A stretch of DNA of 64,000 nt from Edaphochlamys debaryana (Eukaryota; Chlorophyta; Chlorophyceae; Chlamydomonadales): the NCBI GenBank assembly GCA_016858145.1, contig JAEHOE010000102.1, positions 186,001 to 250,000 on the forward strand. Direction: 5' to 3'. Both the position numbers and the translations under genes were made by a program. The notes beneath the pieces are model-generated. The model was not told where the DNA came from and did not search any database. It saw only the letters and a program-made list of their open reading frames with translations. This document shows, in pieces, positions 35,761-47,599 of the stretch. Every line of letters starts with the position of its first letter. Within the stretch, counting starts at the first letter, position 1.

Positions 35761-38700
35761 GATGGGCATATAACGGATGACACCGCTTTGTAGCAAGGCC
35801 AGTCTGTAAGAGGAGCCTGGCAAGGAGAAACGGAGAACCAAGCCGTCTGCCGCTTTCTCGACTCCATTGTACAGCTCGCCAACTGAGGGATTCAAATCCT
35901 GAATGCTAATATCAAGGTTGGCGTTGAGTGAATCAATGTCTGCCCGAGTTGAGGGAGGAAGTTTGGTGGTAATCTGTATGCCGCCTTGGAGCAAGATGCC
36001 CCAGCCGTCCTGACGCACGTGCACCTGCATGAAGGGAGATTGACCGTGGCCGTGCGTTCAAGCGGGGCATAACCAGTGCAAGGCTGGGCGGGAGGGGGAC
36101 ACCAGCCAGCAGCACAAACGTCAAGCCGGTTGACATGACCTCACATGAAAGTTCGCGGGTGTGTTGATGGCGGGCAGGCTATCGATGAATTGAGTAATAG
36201 TGGATGATAAAGGTTGGCCATCCACCTGTAAGGCAGAAAGCAAGGCAATGTGAGGCTCGCTGATGGGCATCCCGTGATAGCTGCGCTGCGCTGCGCTGCA
36301 CACAGCAGCGTGATGAGTCACCTTGATGATGCTGACCAGATCGTCAAACACAGAACCAGTGCCACCGTACGCCACTTTCAGGTCGAGGTTGCTGTTGTCA
36401 ATGTACTGCGGTGCCGTACAGCAAATGTGTTGATGAGCGTACGCTTGCTCCATGTTACCACATTGTATCCTGCCTCTAGAAAGCTTACCCTCCAGTAAAC
36501 ACTGGTGAGGCCACCGAGTCCGCCTGCTGGGTAGCCTACAATGAACTTGCCTATGCCAGTCTGCCAACTGGGGTCATAGGTAATGGTGGGCGCCACCGTC
36601 AAGTCCAAAACCGCAGCATGATCACCATTGTCGAAGTTGTTATCACCCCTTGGGTCCATGTCGAGACCCAGATTCCCAGTGGCTGTGATTTCGATTCTTG
36701 CGAAGAACATGTTGATCGCCAGGGACACCTGCCCTACGCTCTTAGCGTGCACGGACAGGGACTGTACTGCTAATGCCAAATTATCACTGGTGACGTCCCA
36801 CATCTGCGGACGAAACCAAGAAGAACGACGGATTACATGCGGCGAGATAGAACAGCAAGGGTACGTAAGAGGAGTTATTCAAACTTGAGCTATGATTGGC
36901 AGTAGCAGCTGATCGCAGTTCCCCTACTCATAAATCGCTCAATGACATTGCACTTGCCGGCTGGATGGAGCTCTGGGCAAATTTCTTGAACAAGGAGAAC
37001 CCAACAAACTTGGGGGTGAGTGCCATGAAGCTGAGCTGGATCGCAATGCCTGCAGTCAGGGCGGCAAGAAACAGCTTGTGAGTTCGCTATCAAACTTCGT
37101 ATGTAGCGCCCACCTGGCACCAACCGAGCTGCACTGGTGGTAGGTCATGGCATCAACCCTCGGCGTTGGCACAGCGTACAACGCACCTGACAAGCCGAAC
37201 AGGAATTCCTGCTGCTCTCCAACGTCACACGGCCGCATGGCAACGCATACTGCCAGGGACTCGTCACGCACGCCGAATGTGATGAACTCCTTGTAAGGAT
37301 CCATCCCGCGAACCGGCAGAGCGCTGCAGGCCAGTGCCAGGGCGCTGTTGTCAATCCACGGAGGAGACTCGTACCCAAACTGCTCAATGTCGACCACGAA
37401 GGCGGCCTGCCATTCTTCTTTGCGTAGTTTCATCAGCTCGACTGTGCTAAGCAGGTTGGAAATCTTGAGTGCGGGGACGGCAAGAACGGGTAGGCCATCG
37501 TAGGCATGCACAGTAACCTGACAGTTGCCCGAGCTTAGCGCAGCAGGTGCTGAGGATGAAGGGGAAAGGGTAAGGTGGTTGTGTGCTGTGTCATGGGGCG
37601 TTCCGAGGCAGGTTCCCTTGCACTGTCCAAGCTAGCACGAACGCCCACTACATCCACTCAGAAGTGAGTCTCTCACGCTTGCCTTGGCTGTCGCAATTGA
37701 TGGCCCCATAGGACGGCTGCAAGTCGGCCGGCATATTCACCCAGTCCACGAAGGGCTTGATGCCGTACTTGGACATCCTGCGCCAGCCGGGTCGGGACTC
37801 CCGGTAGTCATTAGACGTACATGGCCCATGATGACACAAGCCCGCCCCCGCCTAGCGAGGTTGTGCACAAAGAGAGCTGCATCCACCCGCCCCTGCCCAC
37901 CAGTAGTGGCAGATCTTTGCTGGCTCGCATTTGCTGTCGCTCCAAAGGATCAGCAGATTGTCAGGGATTGAGCCTCTGTCGATGCCGGGGAGCACGCCAT
38001 ACGTCTCCTGGAGAGCCCCACAGCCCTCGGCGTCCAGCACTGAGGAAGCGGCAAGGCACAAGGCTAAGGCGAGCACTTGTGTGTCCCAAGTACGATAGTA
38101 GGCACGCTTCTCCTGCCCATTTAGTGCATGCTGCGGCGGCATGGACTCACCAAAGTAGCTGTTGCATGAAAGCATTTCCCATGATGGTTGGAGGCTTGTG
38201 GGCATGGAGCCGTATGAGGCAAATGGCTGGATGCCGTACCTGGCCTGCCTGTGCGGTGCCAACCAAACAATCGGGGAGCAGGGCGCAGGCCGAGTTAAGT
38301 GTCTTGACTTTGAGCGCATGTACGTTTGCCTGGTCACAGTCAATGATGCCCGTTGCACGGTAGTTGACACAGGCTTGTGATGAGCCAGAGCAAGCAGCGC
38401 GTGGTGCGCTAGTCATGAGCACACGGGGTCATGTACCCACCAGTAGCGGCAGATCTTCTCAGCTTCACAAGAGCTCGAGTACCACAGCTGCAGCTGATCG
38501 GCAGGTGTTGAGCCCTGGCTACTGCCAGGGATCAAGCCGTACGCCTCCTGTGGGTTGATGTTTCAGCCCGGTTACCAACATGCCCTGCTTTGCTTCATTC
38601 CCACGCTCCATTTGCAAGTAGAACCACACCCCACACCTACCTGAAGCGCGCCACACTCATCAGAGTCAAGCACTGCAAGCAACATGGGATAATCATCAGT

Positions 38701-41700
38701 CGAGGACCAGCTCCCGAGATCAGGTGTCTCACAATGCGCTGCATGCGCTGTCGTACGTTTCAGCGGCGTGGCGGACATGTACGGGATCCGTTTGGTGTAT
38801 AGCAAGGCCCCCGGCATATATACATCCTGCTTACCGTGGCGAGCTTGGTAGACGCTGATGGCCAAGACGCCTCCGCAAACCTGGGACGGATCCCCGGGGC
38901 ACAGCGCAGTGCATGCCCCACTGCCACCGAGGCCCGTAGCACGAAACACGCTGTTGCCGCCGTAGCATGCTGAGCGCTGTGTGCCGTACAGGAGATAGCC
39001 TGCGTGAGATTGAGGTTGGCGCTTGTAATGAGCTGAATGTAAAAGTAAGGTGCTAGGCAATGAGCAGCGGGAAACGTTGCGGCACAGGTAGACCCCGACA
39101 CGCCCCCACGCACCTTTTGCTACGGCCAGTGCGCGGCAGTTTTGACGGGTCATCAGCGAGGAGTTCCCCAGCCGTATGGGCAGTCTGCGGTCGGTGTCAA
39201 CAAAGCAGCCCAGGTACTCCGCTGCAGGCGCGGAGGAAGGGGGGTAGGGACAATTAAGAGACGACGTGGCATGCTATCTAGAGGTTGGACCGTGCGTGCG
39301 GGGGGCTGCACCCAGCCCTAGCCCCGCAAAACATTCGGAGCCAAGGGTCCGGTATTCGGCGGGGCACCGTGGGGCACCGGGGCACCTAACCCTGCCTCTC
39401 CCAGCATGGGCCAATCACCCTTCAGTACTGCGGGTTCTGTCTTTTGCAAGCACGTATGCACCTTTGGGGGTGAGCCCGTGGGAAGCTAGCTAGAATGGGA
39501 ATGGAGAGGCCTTTGCCCATTGCATTGGTCCCGTTTGCGGGCTGGCGGGTGTCATGGGGTTGGTGTCATGGAGCCGCCAACTTGCTTCTCACGCCTATCC
39601 TAGACTGCGGCAAGCTCCAGGTTGTCACCACCAGTTTGTTACGTCCAGCGAGAAGGAGGAACACTTCTGAAGCAGCACGCATTGCGAGCCTGGTTAAACA
39701 TGCCTTGCTATGTAGGAAGCTAGCTCACGCACGGCCCTCGGTCGCTCGCACTTGCACTACGTACCGTACTTGTCCGACGGCCGAGCCGAGCGTGGGCGCA
39801 ACCCCAGTGTCAGCTTCGTGAGCTGCGCGAGGCCTCTACGCATGGGCTCCCTGTCTGGAACCCAGTCATGGCGTATGCGCCCTCCGTCCTGCATGCCCCA
39901 ACCCAAAGCCACTCACCGTCGCGTCGGTACACGCTACTGGCCCACGACCCGCCACAGATTTCGCCCGGGGCACCAGCGCAGGTCGAAGCACAGTTGCCTG
40001 GTCCATAGCTTATGGCGCGGTTGGGGTCGTTGCCGCCCCAGCACTGTGTCCCGGTCTGAGTCCCGTATAGTGTCAGTCCTGCAAGCGTCAGGCCAGTGGC
40101 ATGGGCAGGAGCTGAAACCATTGTTCTGTGTCCTGTGCTGCCCCATGAAACCCATGAAACCCGACAGCAGTAGCCCGACTACTAGCTGCCCCTTGACTTC
40201 TCACCGGCGGCGGCGGCGAGAGCCCTGCACTTGGCTGTCGTCATTTCCGGATCTCCAGATTGTGCAAGGTTGATTGGGAGGCGCCGATCGGCATCATCCG
40301 CAAAGCAGCCCAGGTAGTCGTCTGCAGCGGTGGGGCCACTGCTAGCGAGGCTCCAGCGAACCGCTCAGACGGCCCTAGCTACTAGCCCTTCGTTACTGCG
40401 GTATCCAGCTCCGGTCTCACCGGCGCGGCGGTATATGGTTTGAACGTTGGGCCCCCCACACCACTGGGAGCGATCTCCGCTGCAGGTCATGCTGCTTTCG
40501 GCCACTCCCTTGCTAGTGGCCAACTCCACATCGTTCCCGCCCCAGCACTCTTGGGAGTACTGCGTGCCGTACAATGACAGGCCTGAGGCGGGGATGCGCC
40601 AAGGGGCAAGCGCATGCGAGCAGGCAACGACGTTAGCATAGGCCAGACCAACTTGGGTCGAATACACCTCACAATGCCCCTCGTTGCTTGCCAAGGCCCC
40701 TCGACTCTCTAATCCTCAGCAGAAACTCGCGAGGTTCTCCGCTGCTCCTCACCATTGTCAGAGGCCAGCGTCTTGCAGTAGGCGGCGCTCATGTAGGGGT
40801 CGCCCAACGCAAGGGCCACAGGAAGTTTCCGCGGACCATCGCCAAAGCTGCCAATGCTACCGTCATCTGAGGGCAGCAAAAGCCGCAGTACCGCGTTCGT
40901 ATAAAGTCGGACATTGCCCATAGAACAGCAAGCAAGCCGCTCTTTCCTTCGCTGCATGACGTAGGCGTTAGGGCCCGACCCCCCACAGGCCCCACCGGTG
41001 CGGACGAACAGGCTGAGCACGTTGGGCCCGCCACACATCTGTGTGTTGTCTCCTGTGCATGGCACGGAGCAGTCCGCGCCGCCGCCGCCGGTGGCCAGGT
41101 CCAGGTCGTTGCCGCCGTAGCAAACCCTGCCCGCCTGCATCCCGTACAGCGAGAGGCCTGCATGCAGCCGCGGGAATGAGGGATAGGGCAGCGCATGTCT
41201 CAGGGGTACGGCAGCGCATGCCTCAGGAGTCGGAAGGACACCGTAAAGGCTCCGCGGTACGAAGCGATCGATACATTGCCGGGCGAACCTTGGACCACGC
41301 ACGCACTGGCAGACTTGCCTCATCCACCTCACCAGCCCTGCCCGCCTTGCCTTCGCTCCCAGTATCGAACTAAACGGAACTGCCCCTGTAAAACCCGAAT
41401 GGGTCGAATGGGTATGACGCCAGTTTGGAGGGGCTCGAAAAGAGTTACCATGTCGTTTGTCGCCCTCGCTGCGAATCTCGCTTTACCCTTTGCACTACTG
41501 CTTGTCATACCCCAATGGTCCAGCATACCGAGTTTTAGGGGGTGTTCGGAGGTCGGTCCTCGCATACATGTCGGGCACCATGTCCCTGATATGCCGAGCA
41601 AGACGCCCGCAGATGACTCTTATGCTGCCTTTGTACTATATGAAGACGCTTGCAGCGTGAATCGGGGATCAGTTCGGCACAACGCGAGACCTCGCGATGA

Positions 41701-44700
41701 TGCCGAGCAGTTTCGCGTCGCACAAACAGGCTTTAGAAGCCCCCCACCGACCTTCCTTATGCATATAGACACCATATAATTTATGCGGAAGGGTTGGAAA
41801 GCACATTTGGGGAGGTCGGGTTCAGCGGGTTGGCAGGCGTGCCAGACCGCGCTCACAGAACCCCACGGCAGAGGGTCTCCCCCTTCGTGAACAACCTAGC
41901 GGACTTTGCACGTCCCGAATTCCAGGTTTGTTCACGTGGGGGGCGGCCCCTAGCCAGGCAGTGCCGTTCGACCGGATTTCAGAGCGGCGTCATACCCATT
42001 CGTGTACAACCCCAGCCTTTTGGCATGATGTGCAGCATGTGTGCCCACCGCCAGACCAACTCACCTGCGGCCTGTGCAAGAGCCCCACAGTACGAGGCAC
42101 TCATCCTTGTGTCATGGAGCCCAAGGAACACCGGCAGCCTGCTCATGGGACCGTCCTGATAGCAGCCCAGAGATCCCACTGCGGAACCGGGGTTGCATGG
42201 GCACCGCCTCAGCATACTCAGCATGGAACGCTGGCAGTCAAGTCGTGCTGCAGTGTCATGGGCTCCCTGCTGCATGCCCTTAGCATAAACACACGCACCG
42301 CCGGGAGCACGCACTTACTCGCTGAACCCAGACCTATCAGCGGCTTGGGTCCGCTTGTTAAGCCCCAGGCCGCATTGAAGTTGTTTGCGCCTTGGTCGCT
42401 CTTGAGATAACAGTCCGTGCTGCCCTGGCCCCACACCCAATACGAACACCCAGTGATTGCGCCGCACACTGTGCAGCAGGTCTCGGCCGATGGAATTCCC
42501 CGAACGGTCTGAAACTCGCTACCTGCGAGCATGAAACACGCGGGTAGCACTTGTCAGCCCAGGACGCGACCCTTCTTAGAGGGGGGTCTGGGCGTGGACA
42601 CGCACCGGGGCCCCGCCCCCCAGCCTAAACAGGCCAAGGGTGCTACGCACTTGACCAGGGAGATTCCTGAGGTGACAGTTCATAGCAAGTCCGGCACATG
42701 CAGAGCTGACCCTGACGGCATGACACCGCCCCCAAGAGAACCGCGCTGCCCCACGTACCTCCGGCCCCATAGTCATAGTTGACCCGTATGTCGCACGCGC
42801 CTGCGCGCATGAAAGCCAGCATGGGGCGCAACCGTTGCGCAGAGGAGGGTAGCAAAATGGGCTCATGGGTAGAGGGGGCAACCCAAGCAAGCGAGTAGGA
42901 AAAGCAACCGCAGCCCAAGCCATACTCACGCGTTTGGCCACATACGCTCCAGCACCACTCTCCGCGGTTGAATATTGAAGAGCCGCATGGATTCACGCAG
43001 GAGAGGGGCTGGATGTCTTGAGGCGGCGGCGCATCGAGCAGGTTGCAGTTGCCCCACTGGCAACACACAGCAGTAGGGTGGTAGAGGGAGTTTAGTGTCA
43101 TTGGGCGAAGGGTGACGTACACAGGGCCAGCACACATCCCACACAGACCACATTCAGCCGTACCTGGCAGTTGGTCTTATCGAATGAAAGGCACTCCGGG
43201 ACTCCGCTGTCTCGGTTCACTCTTGCCGGGAGGGTATTTCCATCCTCCAGGGTTACGCATGACCAGCCCAGCAGGCGAAGCGTAGGAACTGATAACGTGT
43301 CATGGGGCGGGGCGGGCAGCGGCGTGACAGGTTCAGCTCCAAACGACTGGTCGCTTGGAGTGCGTGCGAAGGGCGCGATCCGGTGGGAGCTGCAACGCCT
43401 GGTGGAGGCCTGTGGGTCACGCTTGCGCTTCCATCCCCGGGCGCCATGCATGGGACTCGTACCTGGTGTGGATGAGGTGGATGGCGGCCGTGGCGGCGAT
43501 GGCGGAAGAGGCGGCCGGGACACGCCAGTAACCCCGAAGAGCACCGGGCAGGCTCGGTCCAGGGCCGCCGGGTATCCGCTGACTGCCGGAGAGGCGTCGC
43601 AAGCCCTTCGGGAGGGCACCACGCCCCGCTGCCCGCCCTCGCCCAGGCACACCCAGTCCCTGACACCATCGTTGTCTGTGGGCAAAGGGGCGAGCAGGTT
43701 AGCTTGGGCCTGAGGGGCGGTGAAAGAAGCTGCGCCCCTCGGTACCTCAACCCCAGCAAGCACGCAAGGCAACCTACCGCAGTCGACGCTCAGGGTGCGT
43801 CCCTGGCTGCAGAGTGAGCCGGCCGGGTAAGGGCAGGAGCCTGCGGGAGCAGGCGAGCAAGAGGGACGCGGCTGACGGTGCGCTATACATCTGGGCAACT
43901 CACCCGCACGCATGCGATCTAGGGAAAAGCACTTACGCGTGGCGGTGAGGGGCGGGCAGACGGAGTCAGCGGATGCCAGAGAGCAGCCCCGCCCCGATCG
44001 GACCACGGTCATGTTACGCCGATCGTCGCTGAAAAGGCAAGCCAAATCCTTGACACCGTCGGCGTCTGCAAAGGGGCATTTGGGCCGTGCCAGGGGTCAG
44101 GAACCGCCGAGTGCTCCATGACACCCCATGACACACAGCCCACCAGAGAGAGGGGGCAACCTCCGCCCGCCCCATCACCCACGCACCGCAGTCCAGCTGC
44201 ACGACCTCTCCACCACTGCACCACTCGCCATCCGGCGGCTTGGGGCACAGGCTATTGAACACCGCCGGGCACGCTGCCGTCGGCGCGTCGGGGTGCCCCG
44301 TGTCCGCGTCCTCCGTGCTGCACCCCTTGGAGCTGAGGGCCACGCCCCGGGCTCCGCTGGCGTCCACCAAGACAGCGTCCAGCAGACCGTCGCCGTCTGG
44401 TTAAGAGAGTGGGGGGGACGAAGAAAGATCAAGGTAGAGCCGAAGTCTGGAGGCGGAGAGTGAATTAACGTGCGTCCTCCAGTCTGAACGCACCGCAGTC
44501 GCGCTGCAGCCTGGTCTCCCCGGGGCCGCCTTTGGTCCACTTGCCGCACTCCACGGCGCGGGCTGAAAGATAGAGCAGATTGGAAGCAGCATCAATTAGG
44601 AGCACAGGACGTGGGGGCATGGGTCAAAAGCGTGGCATGCACAGGTCTGACGCAAGACCTCAACACGCAGAGGAGGTCCACAGCTGCGCTACTCACGATA

Positions 44701-47261
44701 CACGCGAGCCTTGATGCAGGCCTCAAATGCCGCCCCCAGGTCAGTCCGGGGCTGCGTAACACCGTTGGCGCCAGAAAAGATATCCGTGTTCATGATGCAG
44801 TCAGTGGACGAACCCACTGCAACCAGGACATACCTAGGGAGGGGAGAGAAGGGATAGAGGGTGTCATCACGGACGTGTCATTGGGCACACTTCTCGAACT
44901 TAGCTGCTCCTCAAGGATGCCTCAACGAGCGGCTTGAGGTTACTCACTGGCACTGCGTCGCGTCGCAAGCGCCCAAGCACGTGCTCTTGTCCGCGGGGGT
45001 GAGGAACCGCATGTTGGTTCCAGCAATGTCCCTGAGGGAGGGGGGAGGAGGGGTATGGCAAAAGAAAAAAACTGCTCAAGGCACGACTGGTCCCATCTCA
45101 TGAGACGCCTGCTTGCCAGCGCCAGACGTATCCCTTCTCCCTCACCAGTTGCGGACGCAATAGTAGTTCCCGTAGTTGGGCCGGCTGAAGCAAGTGGTGA
45201 TAGTGGCATTTGCTTCACTTGCGCCCTCCGTCCCGTTGACGGCGTTCCTCCGCAGCAAGCCTGCAGACAACAAGGTACCAATTGAGCCCGATGTCAAGCA
45301 AGGTAAGCTGCCCGGCTCCTTTCCTTCGCCAGGCCCCTACATGCTTTGGTCGAGTTGTTGAACACACTGAACTCGCAGGCGGCGTTTAGGTTGCACGCTG
45401 TAAGGCAGACAGTGGCGTTCGTAGCTGTGGCGGTAGCCACGGGGCTGCCTCGGATGCTGATGCCAGGCAGGCACACGGGGCTGCCGCCTGCAGGCGGGAA
45501 CGGCCAACACAGCTCGGCTTAGGAGGATCAATGCCGCCTGCGAAGGGCAGGGGCTCAAACCAGCTACCAGAGGCTACGAAAGGGTTGAAGCGAGGGACAG
45601 TGGCCCTCGTTGCAGCCAGGCGCGCTCACCCCTTCCCGCCTCACCTCCCCGCGTCCAGTTGAAGCGGGGCGCATAGGACTCGTGAACTCGCTTGAGGTCC
45701 GTGACACTCAGCGCCCGGTTGTACACCAGGACCGCGCCCAGCTGGGTGCGGCTCTTGGCCGTTGCCATGCACCGGGACGTCCCAACCGTCAACCAGTTGG
45801 GACCAATCGCGATGGGTGGCTGGCCTGTAAATGCCTCGCGCAGGGCTATGCCCCCGCTGGCACCCGCATAGTAGTAGGCGCCTTCGGTGCCGCCCTTCCT
45901 CCGGACGAAGGCGTGCAGGTTCCATCCTGGCTCCACAGGCACGGGCTTGGAGGTGTGGAAGGCGGTGACACTGGGTGTCACACCTGCTATGTAAGCTTCC
46001 CGGGTGCCAAACAGCAGGCTTGCCGTTCCGCTTCCAGAGCACCCCATCTCTGCTATCAGGTAGTTGGCCCCCCAGTCAATGGTCTGTGTATTGAGGGACT
46101 GGACCACGATGACGGTGAAGGGGGCTGCCGGGTCCGTGCTCCAGTTCCGCAGGCCATTAGTCATGACCCCTGCCGTTGCGGTCAGATCCAGATACCCGTC
46201 GAGGCTGTACGTAGTGAACCCGGTTCCCTCTACGCCCTCAAAGGCTATCGCCTGATCGCGCCCGGGGCCAAACTGCACCGGTGGGAAAGGGGGGTCTGAG
46301 GCGCATGCACGCACAACTGCACGGGGTAACCAGCAGTGCGCAGTCGTCAATACACCTACCTGCACATCCCGCCAGCCCGTCGCCTCGCTGCTGTCGAAAC
46401 GCGACACCAGGACGTTCCTGGCTGAGTCGAACTGAGCACAGTCCGGCCGCAGGTCGGGGGGCAGGACCGTAGCTACGCCTGCAGTTAGGGAAGATCACAC
46501 GAAAGCATGGCACGATGGCAGGCCCTGGGCTTCAAGGCTCACGCGCACACGTGCAGGTTGCGTATTTGCGGGCCCTACGCAATGCAGCAGACACTGCAGC
46601 GCTCCCACCAAGCGACCTCTCTTCGATGTACGCTTGCAGCCTGCCGCAGCTGTCCTCCCGTGACCAGGGGGTACGCATGCCCAAGCGCACTCAGGCGAGG
46701 GCCCCTGACACAGACTAGCCTCTTCGCCGCCGCGACACCGCTACCTACCGTTTGGGCCGGCCACGAAAGGCGAAGGCGGGGGGGTCGGAGGGCGCGGCGG
46801 AGCTGCGGGAGGGTCGGGGGAGTGTCGAAGCCCGGTAACCAGTCCGCGTGTGGAAACGCATTGCACGTGATGTGTATATACATTGCAAGAGTTGCTCTTT
46901 ACTTGTACCCCCGGGCCGGTTGCCCTAGAAAACTTCCCGCGCCAGGAGCATCGCCCGCCGACCGCCCAGACGACAGCTGCCTTAGGCACGAGACCAGGTT
47001 GTAGCCAACAGACGTCCATACTGGTTTGAACACGACGCTTGCACATATCTCTACTGGGCGAACAAGGCAGCTCAGGTGCTCAGTGCACACAGCCTCACGC
47101 CCTCGGCACCTAAAGCAAGTATATGGTCTTCTATCTACGTGTAAAATGAACTGGCTTGGCTTTAAACTTTGGCACGGTCTGACACCATGCCTTCCTTCCT
47201 TACCTTGCGCACAAGCGACGCCCAGCCATACGAGCAGCAGTGGGATAGAACGGCTCGACAT
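34807..47261 (-). CDS. Gene C: large secreted mosaic protein (LamG, PAN, cysteine modules, WSC x4, Cys-rich C-terminus)
   Basis: The start ATG at 47261 opens a signal peptide (MSSRSIPLLLVWLGVACAQ; exon 47261-47204). Exons 46802-46749 (Pro-rich), 46478-46360, 46272-45645, 45487-45341 and 45260-45146 join in frame. The chain runs to a last exon 34896-34807 ending TAG. Domains in order are ConA/LamG, PAN, several cysteine modules like those of genes A and B, PAN, four WSC domains, LRR-N-cap-like repeats, beta-rich unknown segments and a knottin-like tail. The terminal exons 36803-36489, 36405-36322, 36225-36145, 36024-35612, 35501-35429, 35278-35204 and 34896-34807 all join in phase. The link near 36.8-37.1 kb and some joints in 38-43 kb are not resolved, so a split into two genes is possible. 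It is probably a wall/matrix adhesive protein. Confidence 0.7.
36145..37511 (-). other. Gene C: beta-rich segments of unknown family
   Basis: The exon at about 37511-37110 (LSTVELMKLRKEEWQAAFVVDI, DNSALALACSALPVRG, GALYAVPTPRVDAM) and exons 36803-36489, 36405-36322 and 36225-36145 (NLALAVQSLSVHAKSVG, ARIEITATGNLGLDMD, IDNSNLDLKVAYGG, STITQFIDSLP) are hydrophobic and strand-rich. I do not recognise them. A small exon around 37040-36920 may read SFMALTPKFVGFSLFKKFAQ, but its downstream donor is unclear. Confidence 0.45.
37680..38700 (-). other. Gene C: repeated LRR-N-cap-like segments
   Basis: Two related units read LDSDECGALQ-EAYGLIPGSS...LQLWYSSSCEAEKICRYWW (38690-38438) and LDAEGCGALQ-ETYGVLPGID...LILWSDSKCEPAKICHYWW (38050-37905). 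They are followed by NVHALKVKT and by RYGIQPF...LQPSWEMLSC and KYGIKPF...LQPSYGAINC. The D..AL..W...C..WWG and V.AL.L pattern recalls the N-terminal cap of plant-type leucine-rich repeats, but full LRRs are not obvious. The identification is tentative. Confidence 0.4.
38850..42170 (-). other. Gene C: four WSC domains
   Basis: Each domain is split over two exons. The starts are LGCYQDGPMSRLPVFLG (about 42155), GSFGDGPRKLPVALALGDPY (about 40860), YLGCFADDADRRLPI (about 40310) and YLGCFVDTDRRLPIRLG (about 39225). The ends are SLYGMQAGRVCYGGND with CTGDNTQMCGGPN (41165-40980), LYGTQYSQECWGGND with CSGDRSQWCGGPN (40600-40400), LYGTQTGTQCWGGND with CAGAPGEICGG (40090-39920) and LYGTQRSACYGGN with CPGDPSQVCGG (39005-38850). 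WSC domains bind glycans in fungi and algae. The second copy lacks the first Cys (Ser in its place). Confidence 0.85.
42330..43085 (-). other. Gene C: Cys-rich segment and PAN domain 2
   Basis: Exons around 43080-42930 (CCQWGNCNLLDAPPP; SCVNPCGSSIFNRGEWCWSVCG) are Cys-rich and unassigned. The exon at about 42525-42330 (PSAETCCTVCGAITGCSYWVW, TDCYLKSD) is a clear PAN/Apple pattern in which C..C......C.Y..W....C.LK is conserved. Confidence 0.6.
43170..44566 (-). other. Gene C: cysteine-module array shared with genes A and B
   Basis: At least three full modules: ECGKWTKGG...LQRDC with DGDGLLDAVLVD, GVALSSKGC and CPAVFNS (44566-44190); EWCSGGEVVQLDC with ADGVKDLACL, VVRSGRGC and CPP (44260-43940); and CPYPAGSLCSQGRTLSVDC with NDGVRDWVCLGEGGQRGVV, RRAC and CPVLFG (43850-43500). 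An intron regularly falls just after the 'l.C' cysteine, as it does in genes A and B. A Pro-rich linker and a CVTLEDGNTLPARV segment follow. Confidence 0.75.
44696..45487 (-). other. Gene C: PAN/Apple-like domain 1
   Basis: Four small exons read VCLPGISIRGSPVA, NATVCLTACNLNAACEFSVFN, STKACLLRRN, NYYCVRNW, KSTCLGACDATQCQ and FEACIKARVY. Regular Cys spacing with C..AC...C.....F marks a PAN-type fold. One exon (45487-45341) uses the donor CAT/GTAGGG; reading past it meets a stop, so the splice is required. Confidence 0.6.
45645..46478 (-). other. Gene C: LamG/concanavalin-like domain
   Basis: Exons 46478-46360 and 46272-45645. The second is a single long exon reading AIAFEGVEGTGF, LDGYLDLTATAG, WNLHAFVRRKGGTEGAYYYA and LGAVLVYNRALSVTDLKRVHESY. 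A strand-rich region closing with 'vyNRALs..dl..v' is the signature of LamG_3/ConA-like jelly rolls, usually carbohydrate- or protein-binding. It is preceded by a short Pro-rich linker (PPRPPTPPPSP). Confidence 0.75.
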
Positions 47262-47599
47262 ATGGTGGGGAGAATCCCAGCGAGCCAGTCTACGAGAGCC
47301 GCGCTGCTGCATGGGTCCGAACGGCGCTGGACGTTCGTGCGAAAGGGAGTAGGATGACGTGGAAAGCTAATCCTACTAGGATATCGGGCGTCAACTAATG
47401 AATGCTGCGGTGCAGCCTGGAAAGCTGGCCACAGACGTGGTCGAGCCGGCATGACGTACGCACCTGATCCCCCGCACTCCCCCGAGGTCACACTCCGGGC
47501 GAACCGGCTGTGGTGGACTCCAAGCTCTCAAGACCTTACTGCTGTGTTGTCGTATGTCACATACGATTCTAAGCAAAACCTTCCTGGTTTTCTTAGCGT

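Noticed and set aside
43098..44045. A single 315-codon reverse frame read as an uninterrupted gene
   Set aside because: It is mostly exons of gene C plus read-through introns. Cys-module continuity requires splicing at the 'DC' positions.
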